From NCBI GenBank assembly GCA_002309215.1, contig DBXG01000034.1, positions 33,214 through 48,166 of the forward strand: a stretch of DNA of 14,953 nt, written 5' to 3'. Made by a program: the position numbers and the translations under genes. This stretch comes from Alphaproteobacteria bacterium UBA1218 (GTDB lineage: Bacteria; Pseudomonadota; Alphaproteobacteria; Rs-D84). The notes below the pieces were generated by a model. That model did no database searches. It worked only from the letters and a program-made list of their open reading frames with translations, and was not told the DNA's origin. Positions 1 to 6,007 of this stretch are shown here, piece by piece (within the stretch, counting starts at the first letter, position 1; each line of letters starts with the position of its first letter).

Positions 1-701
1 GATGAAGTCGCAGATAAAAACAAATCGCCAACGCCACACAGTCCAAGAAAAGTTCCACAATTCGCGCCCATTTCAACGGCTATATCGACAATTTCGTTCC
101 ATGCACGCGTAAATATCAACGCACGCTCATTCTCGCCACCTGATTTGACAGTTAAATATCCTGATATCAAAGATTCTGCGTTTTTACCAACACCGCAAAT
201 TTGTGCACCAATAACATCATCTGTGTCCTGGAGATACAGTTCAGAAAGTGCGACATGCCCCCCTGCCCTGACAATTTCATTTCCAGCCAATGTTGAACCA
301 GTTGGAACACCAAGTGCAACCTCACGCGCAAATTGTGGACCAGACAAAACACCAAAACTTTTACATTCTGGCAATTCTTGTTCCAAAATCTCAGACATAA
401 ACAGACCTGTTTCTGCCTCCATACCTTTGGTACAAATTAAAATCGGTTGATTATCATATACAGAACGCATTTTTTTTACTGTTTCACGAAAGAAAGCAGA
501 CGGTGTCACAATCAGCCAATATTCACAATTTTGCAAATCTGACATATTTGCGGTTCTGGCGATATTTTGGGACACCTCTAAATCAGACAAGCCGTCAAAA
601 ATGCCGTCAAACCCCCAATGAATTACTTCATTACCTGATTTTGCGCACACAAAAGCCAGCGCAGTGCCCCATGCACCAGCACCAAAAACGCCTATTTTCA
701 T
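1..701 (-). CDS. gpsA: NAD(P)H-dependent glycerol-3-phosphate dehydrogenase, partial (C-terminus beyond window)
   Basis: Reduces dihydroxyacetone phosphate to sn-glycerol 3-phosphate in the cytoplasm, the entry step to glycerophospholipids. Reading the minus strand from the ATG at 701 gives 233 uninterrupted codons up to the window edge; about 90 C-terminal residues of a typical 330-residue GpsA are missing. Seen: the N-terminal Rossmann motif GAGAWGTALA (residues 8-17), the CTKGME segment, the LSGPQFAREVALGVPTG block that is highly characteristic of GpsA, DVIGAQICGVGKN containing the expected catalytic lysine, and the start of GLCGVGDLFLSATS, matching the family GLAGLGDL motif. The start codon overlaps the stop of the upstream TPR gene as ATGA, so the two are probably translationally coupled. 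No frameshift or internal stop was found. Identification is firm; only the 3' end is unseen. Confidence 0.96.
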   Translation of the reverse strand, partial: MKIGVFGAGAWGTALAFVCAKSGNEVIHWGFDGIFDGLSDLEVSQNIARTANMSDLQNCEYWLIVTPSAFFRETVKKMRSVYDNQPILICTKGMEAETGLFMSEILEQELPECKSFGVLSGPQFAREVALGVPTGSTLAGNEIVRAGGHVALSELYLQDTDDVIGAQICGVGKNAESLISGYLTVKSGGENERALIFTRAWNEIVDIAVEMGANCGTFLGLCGVGDLFLSATS

Positions 702-2317
702 TTTAATTTCCTTATTTTTTTCTGAACAAATGGGGCAACAACCAAACCATCATCAGACAAATCCAAGGCACGTAAATACGATTTTTTTGCCTTGTCTAAA
801 TCACCGTTCTTTTTATAAAGATCCCCCAGGTGTTCGTACAAAGAAGATGTTGTCACAGAAATCTCACCTACACGTTCCATCAATTCAAGCGCAGCATACA
901 CCCCTTCGCGTTTATCCACAATGACGCCCAATATATCCCACGCAACAACATCTGAAGTGTTTCTTTTCACCAACATCATTGCATAATCATAAGCCTTGTC
1001 CAAATTACGATTTTGTTGTGCCCAGATACGAGCCTGTAACAGCAAAACATCTGGCAACAACCGAACATCTATATCTTGGGCTGCGTCTAAATCTTGCTGG
1101 GCACGCTTTGGACGATTAAACATCAAATGAAAATTTGCACGTTGTTTAAGAAAGTGAACCCGACCTGCATCAGTCAAATTTTTGTCTCGCAAAGCCCGAT
1201 TTATCAATCGTAACGCAGAATGTTCGTTTCCGTTTTTAATATTATCTGTTATAACTGCATCCACAGCAGAAATAAACAACGGATTTTTATATGCTATTTT
1301 TTCAACATCTTCTAAATTACCGGTCTTTTCTGCAATTTTCATTTGCCCAAACAGGTATAATGGATGACTTTTTGATATTTTATTAAAAGCCTTTTCATAA
1401 TCGCCTGAATTGTAAAAATAATACTGCCCCAGATAATAATCAATCGCATCTGTGTTCGATTCGTTTGCTACGGCATCAGCAAACCGCAACATTAACAACG
1501 ACAAATCTGTAAATATCATGATTTGGGTGTGGGATATGGTTTGAATAATACTGAAAACCAGATTATTTTTATAACCAGTATAATTTGACCAATCTGGGAT
1601 ATCTTTATAGCTTAACAAGACCATTCCCGCAGGTTTTGTCATAAAATCTTTCTGCAAAATATCCACATCTTCGTTCATACCGTTTGCTTTATAGAAAGAT
1701 ATTAAATACAAATAATCGTTGATATTCATGAAATCAGGATGAACATCTGCAAACTCTTTCGCTGCACCATCAATATCATTGTTTAATACGGCAATTTGAC
1801 CACGCAGAAAAGCCTTCCAAGACTTATTTATTTTCAACGAATCGATAAAAGTTAAGGCCTCTTTGGTTTTGCCCTGCTCTACAGCAGAAAATATACGAAG
1901 TGGCGCAAAAAATATAGACGTATCTTTGACATGTCTTTGATACACAGATTTCCAGTCATTTTGTTGAACAAGATATGCGTCATAGATTAAACGCTTGGTT
2001 AAATCTTTTTCGTCTTTTATAGATTTAATGTTTTCTGGTATTTTGCCATTAAAAAAATCGATTAAAACCTTTGCATCATTAACAGCAAGCACATCAGATT
2101 TCACATCTTTTATCATCATAGAAGCCGAATCAAAATCATTAACAGATAAAGCATGCTGAACCGCAAGAAACGAACCAAAATCAGTATTCGTTACCAAATT
2201 ATCTTGTTGCATATGTTTTGTTTTTATATTTTTAACCTTGCCCTCAACGATAAACCCCAGGCAAACCACAGCCAAAATAACAAATACAGCTTTCCAAAAA
2301 CTTTTATTTTCTTTCAT
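698..2317 (-). CDS. Membrane-anchored tetratricopeptide-repeat protein, function unknown
   Basis: A 539-residue protein with a short basic N-terminus and one hydrophobic segment (about residues 8-24, FWKAVFVILAVVCLGFIV). No lipobox or clear signal peptidase site is visible, so it is probably an uncleaved anchor with the rest in the periplasm. The body is helical and repeat-like. The clearest TPR units are near the C-terminus: SLYEHLGDLYKKNGDLDKAK followed by a YLRAL-type helix, preceded by degenerate units (YYLGQYYFYNSGDYEKAF, RANFHLMFNRPKRAQQDLD). The C-terminal arrangement resembles large alphaproteobacterial TPR proteins that end in an HLGD-x-Y repeat, but I cannot assign a partner or pathway. 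Its TGA overlaps the gpsA ATG. The region before the ATG at 2317 has no obvious Shine-Dalgarno sequence, and the divergent rsmG starts only 26 bases away. A scaffold or envelope-assembly role is only a guess. Confidence 0.85.
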   Translation of the reverse strand: MKENKSFWKAVFVILAVVCLGFIVEGKVKNIKTKHMQQDNLVTNTDFGSFLAVQHALSVNDFDSASMMIKDVKSDVLAVNDAKVLIDFFNGKIPENIKSIKDEKDLTKRLIYDAYLVQQNDWKSVYQRHVKDTSIFFAPLRIFSAVEQGKTKEALTFIDSLKINKSWKAFLRGQIAVLNNDIDGAAKEFADVHPDFMNINDYLYLISFYKANGMNEDVDILQKDFMTKPAGMVLLSYKDIPDWSNYTGYKNNLVFSIIQTISHTQIMIFTDLSLLMLRFADAVANESNTDAIDYYLGQYYFYNSGDYEKAFNKISKSHPLYLFGQMKIAEKTGNLEDVEKIAYKNPLFISAVDAVITDNIKNGNEHSALRLINRALRDKNLTDAGRVHFLKQRANFHLMFNRPKRAQQDLDAAQDIDVRLLPDVLLLQARIWAQQNRNLDKAYDYAMMLVKRNTSDVVAWDILGVIVDKREGVYAALELMERVGEISVTTSSLYEHLGDLYKKNGDLDKAKKSYLRALDLSDDGLVVAPFVQKKIRKLK

Positions 2318-2327
2318 AGCAAAATCA

Positions 2328-2336
2328 TGTTAGAAT
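2328..2336 (+). promoter_or_regulatory. Extended -10 promoter candidate for rsmG
   Basis: TG-T-TAGAAT matches an extended -10 element (TGnTATAAT) with one mismatch in the hexamer. Start of transcription 7-8 bases downstream would fall at about 2343-2344, on the A of the rsmG ATG, implying a leaderless mRNA. This fits the absence of a Shine-Dalgarno sequence. No good -35 is visible, as is usual for extended -10 promoters. Prediction only. Confidence 0.4.
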
Positions 2337-2343
2337 AAATATC

Positions 2344-2904
2344 ATGAATAATAAAGAAAAATTTATTAAATACGAAAAACTGCTGAAGGAATGGTCAACA
2401 AAAATGAACCTTGTTGCCCCTAGCACTTTGTCAGATATACAAAACCGACACATCACAGACAGTGCACAATTGGCTGATTTTATCCCCAAAGATGTAAAAA
2501 TTATTGATTTAGGCAGTGGCGCTGGTTTTCCCGGGGTCGTATTGGCGATTATGGGCTGGAACGTCACATGCATAGAATCAATTAGCAAAAAAACGAACTT
2601 TTTATACACATTAAAACAAGAACTCGATTTATCGAATCTGACAATAATAAACGACAGAATAGAACATTTTCTTTCGAAAACACCGGTAAAGGCCGGGGAT
2701 TTTATATTTACAGCGCGCGCTTTTGCACCACTTATTAAAATTTTAGACTATACAGCAAAAACAAAATGCCGGCTTTTTTTATTAAAAGGCCGGGAAATTG
2801 AAACCGAAATAAACAACGCAAAAAAGAAATATAAATTCGATTACAAACTATACCCATCAAAAACAGGTGACGGCTATATCACGTACATAAAGCCCGTAAA
2901 ATAG
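2344..2904 (+). CDS. rsmG: 16S rRNA (guanine527-N7)-methyltransferase RsmG
   Basis: Transfers a methyl group from S-adenosylmethionine to N7 of G527 in the 530 loop of 16S rRNA; in other bacteria loss gives low-level streptomycin resistance. The 186-residue product is slightly short for the family (about 200-215). Seen: the N-terminal YEKLLKEWSTKMNLV helix typical of RsmG, RHITDS (residues 35-40), the SAM-binding motif IDLGSGAGFPGVVLAI (54-69), an acidic residue at the end of the next strand (CIES), then ARAFAPL and the FLLKGRE strand. The gene precedes parA-parB, as in many bacteria, but the usual upstream partner mnmG (gidA) is not here; a divergent TPR gene sits in its place. There is no Shine-Dalgarno sequence before ATG 2344, yet the N-terminal homology supports this start. 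Confidence 0.95.
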   Translation: MNNKEKFIKYEKLLKEWSTKMNLVAPSTLSDIQNRHITDSAQLADFIPKDVKIIDLGSGAGFPGVVLAIMGWNVTCIESISKKTNFLYTLKQELDLSNLTIINDRIEHFLSKTPVKAGDFIFTARAFAPLIKILDYTAKTKCRLFLLKGREIETEINNAKKKYKFDYKLYPSKTGDGYITYIKPVK

Positions 2905-2909
2905 ACACT

Positions 2910-2927
2910 TTATTTCACATGAAATAA
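2910..2927. promoter_or_regulatory. parS-like centromere site (ParB-binding palindrome)
   Basis: An 18-base near-perfect palindrome, TTATTTCA-CA-TGAAATAA. The inner 16 bases (2911-2926), TATTTCACATGAAATA, match the widely conserved parS consensus TGTTTCACGTGAAACA at 13 of 16 positions. The mismatches are positions 2 and 15, which are symmetric, and position 9 at the centre. It lies about 95 bases upstream of parA, close to the genes of the protein expected to bind it. There is no T-run, so it is not a convincing terminator. The likely role is nucleation of ParB and possibly autoregulation of parAB. Confidence 0.65.
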
Positions 2928-2966
2928 CAAATAACATATTGTTTGTACGACATTTTAATATTTATA

Positions 2967-2995
2967 TTGACTATTTTTGTGCTATTTTATATTCT
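2967..2995 (+). promoter_or_regulatory. Sigma-70-type promoter candidate for parAB
   Basis: TTGACT at 2967-2972 and TATTCT at 2990-2995 are separated by 17 bases; TATATT at 2988-2993 with a 15-base spacer is an alternative. Transcription would start near 3002. A clear Shine-Dalgarno sequence, GAAGGAA (3008-3014), lies just before the parA ATG at 3021. Confidence 0.5.
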
Positions 2996-3020
2996 GTATT
3001 CTGAATTGAAGGAATAAAAA

Positions 3021-3800
3021 ATGGCGACTGTTATATCATTTGCAAATCAAAAAGGTGGCGTAGGTAAAACAACAACAGCGATAAATATTGCTGCATCTTT
3101 GGCGACAATAAAAAAACGTGTTTTGTTGATAGACATCGATTCGCAGGGTAATGCAGGAACAGGTCTCGGCTTTGTTCGTGCATCACATAAACAAAGTGTA
3201 TACGGCGTATTGCTTGGCACTGCAACGATAACGGAAAATATTTTAACCACGGCAATTCCAAACTTACACCTTTTGCCTGCGTCTGCTAAATTAGCCGGCG
3301 CAGAACTGGATATGTTAGATTTGGAAAATCGCGAATACCGTTTACGCGATGCTATAAAAACGATTGAAAATAATTATGATTATATTTTGATAGATTGCCC
3401 CCCTGCTCTTGGCATGCTGACTATAAATGCATTAAGCGCATCTGATTATGTTATAATACCATTGCAATGTGAATTTTTTGCATTAGAAGGTGTTCAACAA
3501 TTATTATCAACAATCACCGCTATACAGCAGAAATGGAACCCTAAACTTGATATCTTGGGTATGGTTTTAACCATGTACGATAAAAAACTTGGTTTAACCA
3601 AAGCGGTCGAAGATGATGTTCGCGAAACATTCGGCAACAAAGTTTTCCAAACTGTTGTTCCACGAAATGTCCGGATATCAGAAGCGCCAAGTTATGGTAA
3701 ACCCGTATTATTTCATGATTTCAAATCATCTGGGGCCCAGGCATATTTACGTGTTGCAACAGAAGTTGTCAATGCACTTGAACAAAAGGGGATAAAATGA
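3021..3800 (+). CDS. parA: Chromosome partitioning ATPase ParA (Soj)
   Basis: A deviant-Walker ATPase that binds DNA nonspecifically in its ATP form and is released by ParB-stimulated hydrolysis, moving ParB-parS complexes apart. The 259-residue length is typical of chromosomal ParA/Soj, without the extra N-terminal DNA-binding domain of plasmid type Ia proteins. Seen: deviant Walker A KGGVGKTT (residues 11-18) with the signature lysine K11 and the phosphate-binding lysine K16; the A' region LLIDIDSQGNA with D40; Walker B YILIDCPPALG with D125; and the C-terminal VPRNVRISEAPSYGKPV block diagnostic of Soj-type proteins. A strong Shine-Dalgarno sequence fixes the start. Its TGA overlaps the parB ATG (ATGA), indicating coupled translation. 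Confidence 0.98.
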   Translation: MATVISFANQKGGVGKTTTAINIAASLATIKKRVLLIDIDSQGNAGTGLGFVRASHKQSVYGVLLGTATITENILTTAIPNLHLLPASAKLAGAELDMLDLENREYRLRDAIKTIENNYDYILIDCPPALGMLTINALSASDYVIIPLQCEFFALEGVQQLLSTITAIQQKWNPKLDILGMVLTMYDKKLGLTKAVEDDVRETFGNKVFQTVVPRNVRISEAPSYGKPVLFHDFKSSGAQAYLRVATEVVNALEQKGIK

Positions 3801-4672
3801 CTTCTAAATTCTTAGGCAAAGGTCTTGCCGAACTACACAACGAAATGGGACAAATACCGGACATTTCTGTTCTGACAGGATTGGAAAGGGTGGTTGTTAA
3901 ACCGATTCCGCTTGTCCAAATTAGCCCAAATCCTGATCAGCCACGCAAAAGATTCAACGAACAGGAATTGAAAGAATTGTCTGAATCAATAAAAGAAAAA
4001 GGTGTATTGGTTCCGATTATATTGCGTACTGTTCAAAACAAACCATACTTGTATGAAATTGTAGCGGGTGAACGTCGTTATCGTGCTGCACAAATGGCTG
4101 GTTTAAGTGAAATACCGGCATTAGTAAAAACTTTGACCAATCAAAACGCAATGGAAATCGCTTTGATTGAAAATGTTCAACGCGAAAACCTGAATCCTAT
4201 TGAAGAAGCGGAAGGTTATGAAAATCTGATGGAAAAATGCAACTATACCATGGCGGATGTTTCCAAACTTATCGGCAAATCTGAAAGTTATATCCGCAAT
4301 TTAATGCGTATAAACTCTTTACCAGAATCTGTAAAAGAAATGGTTAGGGCGGGGCAATTGTCTGCTTCGCATGCCAGAACAATTGCTGTGTCAAACGACC
4401 CTGAAAAATTGGCTCATGATATTATAAACAATGGATTATCGGTATCAGAGACACAAAAACAAGTTAAACACACCGAAAGAAATAAAGCCAGTCGGTCTTT
4501 TAACACAAAAACTATGGATGCCACATATGTATCAAAAATCGAATCGCGTTTATCCAAAATACTTGGAACAAAAATAAGATTGCGTGAAAAACGTGGCGGA
4601 GCAGGGGATTTTGTTATTTCTTTTGCTAATCGTATCCAAATGGAAGAATTAATAAACAAACTATCTAAATAA
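3797..4672 (+). CDS. parB: Chromosome partitioning protein ParB (Spo0J), CTPase DNA clamp
   Basis: Binds parS and spreads on neighbouring DNA as a CTP-dependent clamp; the N-terminus stimulates ParA. Seen in order in 291 residues: a short N-terminal segment beginning KFLGKGLAEL (the ParA-interacting type), the ParB box around PNPDQPRKRF, the CTP-binding GERRYRAAQMAG motif, the ALIENVQRENLNPIEEAEGY motif, a helix-turn-helix (MADVSKLIGKSESYIRNLMR) followed by LSASHARTIA, and a less conserved basic linker with a C-terminal dimerisation region. The full-length family pattern is present with no missing motif. It is the second gene of the parAB pair and is followed directly by a strong terminator. 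Confidence 0.98.
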   Translation: MTSKFLGKGLAELHNEMGQIPDISVLTGLERVVVKPIPLVQISPNPDQPRKRFNEQELKELSESIKEKGVLVPIILRTVQNKPYLYEIVAGERRYRAAQMAGLSEIPALVKTLTNQNAMEIALIENVQRENLNPIEEAEGYENLMEKCNYTMADVSKLIGKSESYIRNLMRINSLPESVKEMVRAGQLSASHARTIAVSNDPEKLAHDIINNGLSVSETQKQVKHTERNKASRSFNTKTMDATYVSKIESRLSKILGTKIRLREKRGGAGDFVISFANRIQMEELINKLSK

Positions 4673-4678
4673 TAGTAT

Positions 4679-4706
4679 AAAAACACCGGCAAATGCCGGT
4701 GTTTTT
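4679..4706. terminator. Bidirectional intrinsic terminator between parB and pal
   Basis: A perfect 13-base inverted repeat: left arm 4679-4691 (AAAAACACCGGCA), 2-base spacer, right arm 4694-4706 (TGCCGGTGTTTTT). The GC core with an A-run on one side and a T-run on the other gives a working hairpin and U-tract on both strands, suiting the convergent parB (plus) and pal (minus). Confidence 0.93.
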
Positions 4707-4726
4707 AATAACAAAAGTTATATATA

Positions 4727-5143
4727 TTATTTAACTGTTGTTGTTGCATTACGATTGAACTTCCAGACTTCTTCGCCTGAACCCAAAACCAATGGGCGTT
4801 CTTTACCGTAAGAGATAGTAGAGATACGACGTGGATCTATACCATCATCAACCAATACTTTCTTTGCTGCATTTGCACGACGTGCACCCAAAGCCAAGTT
4901 GTATTCTACGGAACCACGTTCGTCGCAGTTACCAGCAATTTGAACTTTCACATCTTCGTGATTTTTCATATACAAAGATTGACCCAACAAGTTGTTGTTT
5001 GCTTCATCTGAAATTTCAGCAGAATTGAAAGCAAAAAATACACGTTGGTTATTTAAATCAGCTGGTTCAACAACACCGCAACCAGAGCATGCAGCCATCA
5101 GTCCGGCGACACCAGCCAACAAAGCAAAGTTTTTTATTTTCAT
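4727..5143 (-). CDS. pal: Peptidoglycan-associated lipoprotein Pal
   Basis: Outer-membrane lipoprotein of the Tol-Pal system, binding peptidoglycan through an OmpA-like domain and helping outer-membrane constriction at division. The 138 residues start with a lipoprotein signal (MKIKNFALLAGVAGLMAAC) with a lipobox ending at Cys19. The OmpA-like domain (about 33-136) contains VFFAFNSAEI, GNCDERGSVEYNLALGARRA and the closing WKFNRNA. The family motif GHCDERG has Asn in place of His here; the Asp and the NxxLGxRR part that contact diaminopimelate are kept. The linker after Cys19 is very short, giving a compact Pal. A strong Shine-Dalgarno sequence (AAGGGAG, complement of 5151-5157) fixes the start. 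The usual neighbours tolQRAB are absent from the window, so pal is apparently monocistronic. Confidence 0.95.
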   Translation of the reverse strand: MKIKNFALLAGVAGLMAACSGCGVVEPADLNNQRVFFAFNSAEISDEANNNLLGQSLYMKNHEDVKVQIAGNCDERGSVEYNLALGARRANAAKKVLVDDGIDPRRISTISYGKERPLVLGSGEEVWKFNRNATTTVK

Positions 5144-5179
5144 GAAAATACTCCCTTGAGTTTTTGTTGCTCAGGTTAT

Positions 5180-5208
5180 ATTGTATATCAAAAATGATAT
5201 AAAATCAA
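5180..5208 (-). promoter_or_regulatory. Sigma-70-type promoter candidate for pal
   Basis: On the minus strand, TTGATT (complement of 5203-5208) is followed after exactly 17 bases by TACAAT (complement of 5180-5185), close to consensus. Transcription would start near 5173, leaving a leader of about 30 bases with the strong ribosome binding site. It overlaps the putative promoter of the divergent uracil-DNA glycosylase gene. Confidence 0.6.
5184..5201. repeat. Inverted repeat in the divergent pal/UDG promoter region, possible operator
   Basis: TATATCA-AAAA-TGATATA, 7-base perfect arms around a 4-base spacer. It lies inside the spacer of the predicted pal promoter and overlaps the extended -10 (TG-A-TATAAA, 5195-5203) predicted for the divergent gene, so a bound protein could affect both. 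AT-rich palindromes also arise by chance, so an operator role is unproven. Confidence 0.4.
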
Positions 5209-5217
5209 GGATTATTC

Positions 5218-5967
5218 ATGGGAAATAATGCGCTGTACGATTTGAATATGGCTGGGGTTCGCTGGGAACTGGCAGAAATGCCGATTAAATCAGATGTAAA
5301 AAAAGCGCCCCTCCAACAAAATTTTACAGATATTACGAATCGGTCTGTGTCAAAACCGATTATTGTTCCACCGTCTGCACCAATTACTTTGGATACTGTA
5401 AAATCCATGGTTGAACGCCCCACAGATATCGAATCATTGGTTCGTATGGTTTGTGAATTCAACCACCCATTACGCAATAGCGCAACAAACGTGGCTTTGC
5501 CAAACATAGCAAAAAATTCAAACGGTTTGTTAATTATTACAGACATTCCTAGCACAGAAGATGATTTATCTGGTAAAGTTTTATCAGGAAATGCCGGTGA
5601 ATTGATTGATAAAATGTTGTCCGCTATCGAGATGTCGCGAAACCAAGTGTCTATTATACCGCTTGTTTTTTGGCGGACACCTGGCGGTCGAACCCCGACA
5701 CGCGAAGAATTAGATTTGGCGCGCCCTTTCATTAACAAGATGATAGATATGCTAACCCCCAAAATAATAATCACTTTGGGAACGTTGGCCGCCACAGAAA
5801 TAGCAAAAACCAATTTAACAACCAAACATGGTATCGAAATCCAAACAAATGCAGGCTATACAATAATACCAATTTATCATCCAAATTATTTAATTCTGAA
5901 ACCCAGCGCAAAACGTGAAGTTTGGGATGCACTGCAAAACGTGCAAAAATTGTTGAAAAAACAATAA
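5218..5967 (+). CDS. Uracil-DNA glycosylase superfamily protein (family 4-like), divergent
   Basis: By family, removes uracil from DNA to start base excision repair. The 249-residue product follows the layout of alphaproteobacterial family-4-like UDGs: an N-terminal MAGVRWELAEMP segment, a variable linker, then a core with PLRNSATNVA, a motif-A equivalent TDIPSTEDDLSGKVLSGNAG (family GE-x-PG..ED..G), FWRTPGGRTPTREE (family RPPGNRTP), ITLGTLAA and the C-terminal HPNYLILKPSAKREVWDAL with the conserved motif-B histidine. Oddities: only one cysteine is present and the [4Fe-4S] ligand positions appear replaced (His, Trp, Ala where Cys is expected). In motif A, GEAPG reads TDIPS. It may be a cluster-free or altered-specificity enzyme. 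AAGGA at 5207-5211 serves as ribosome binding site. infC follows after 40 bases. Confidence 0.85.
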   Translation: MGNNALYDLNMAGVRWELAEMPIKSDVKKAPLQQNFTDITNRSVSKPIIVPPSAPITLDTVKSMVERPTDIESLVRMVCEFNHPLRNSATNVALPNIAKNSNGLLIITDIPSTEDDLSGKVLSGNAGELIDKMLSAIEMSRNQVSIIPLVFWRTPGGRTPTREELDLARPFINKMIDMLTPKIIITLGTLAATEIAKTNLTTKHGIEIQTNAGYTIIPIYHPNYLILKPSAKREVWDALQNVQKLLKKQ

Positions 5968-5981
5968 AAATATTCAATAAT
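5953..5981 (+). promoter_or_regulatory. Sigma-70-type promoter candidate for infC
   Basis: TTGAAA (5953-5958) and AATAAT (5976-5981), each one mismatch from consensus, are 17 bases apart. The element overlaps the 3' end of the UDG gene. Transcription would start near 5988, giving infC a leader of about 20 bases containing only its Shine-Dalgarno sequence. Readthrough from the UDG gene is also possible, as no terminator lies between. Confidence 0.5.
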
Positions 5982-5994
5982 TCCCATGTATATC

Positions 5995-6001
5995 AAAGGA
6001 G
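5995..6001 (+). promoter_or_regulatory. Shine-Dalgarno sequence that fixes the ATT start of infC
   Basis: AAAGGAG, six bases before ATT 6008. It is one of the strongest ribosome binding sites in the window and is 42 bases from the first in-frame ATG (6044), far too distant to serve that codon. Confidence 0.85.
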
Positions 6002-6007
6002 CATACT

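Noticed and set aside
480..495. TGTTTCACGAAAGAAA inside gpsA, containing a full parS half-site
   Set aside because: Only the left half and one further base match in a block; the right half is poor (12 of 16 in all, not palindromic), and it encodes conserved gpsA frame. Probably chance.
2910..2927. Palindrome after rsmG as an intrinsic terminator
   Set aside because: AT-rich stem without a following T-run; the parS resemblance explains it better.
5205..5825. 206-codon open frame on the minus strand opposite the UDG gene
   Set aside because: The plus-strand frame has recognisable UDG motifs; the antisense product resembles no family I know, and it would run across the pal promoter.
5949..5965. 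ATTGTT...AACAAT hairpin at the end of the UDG gene as a terminator
   Set aside because: Short AT stem followed by A rather than T; it overlaps the better supported infC promoter.
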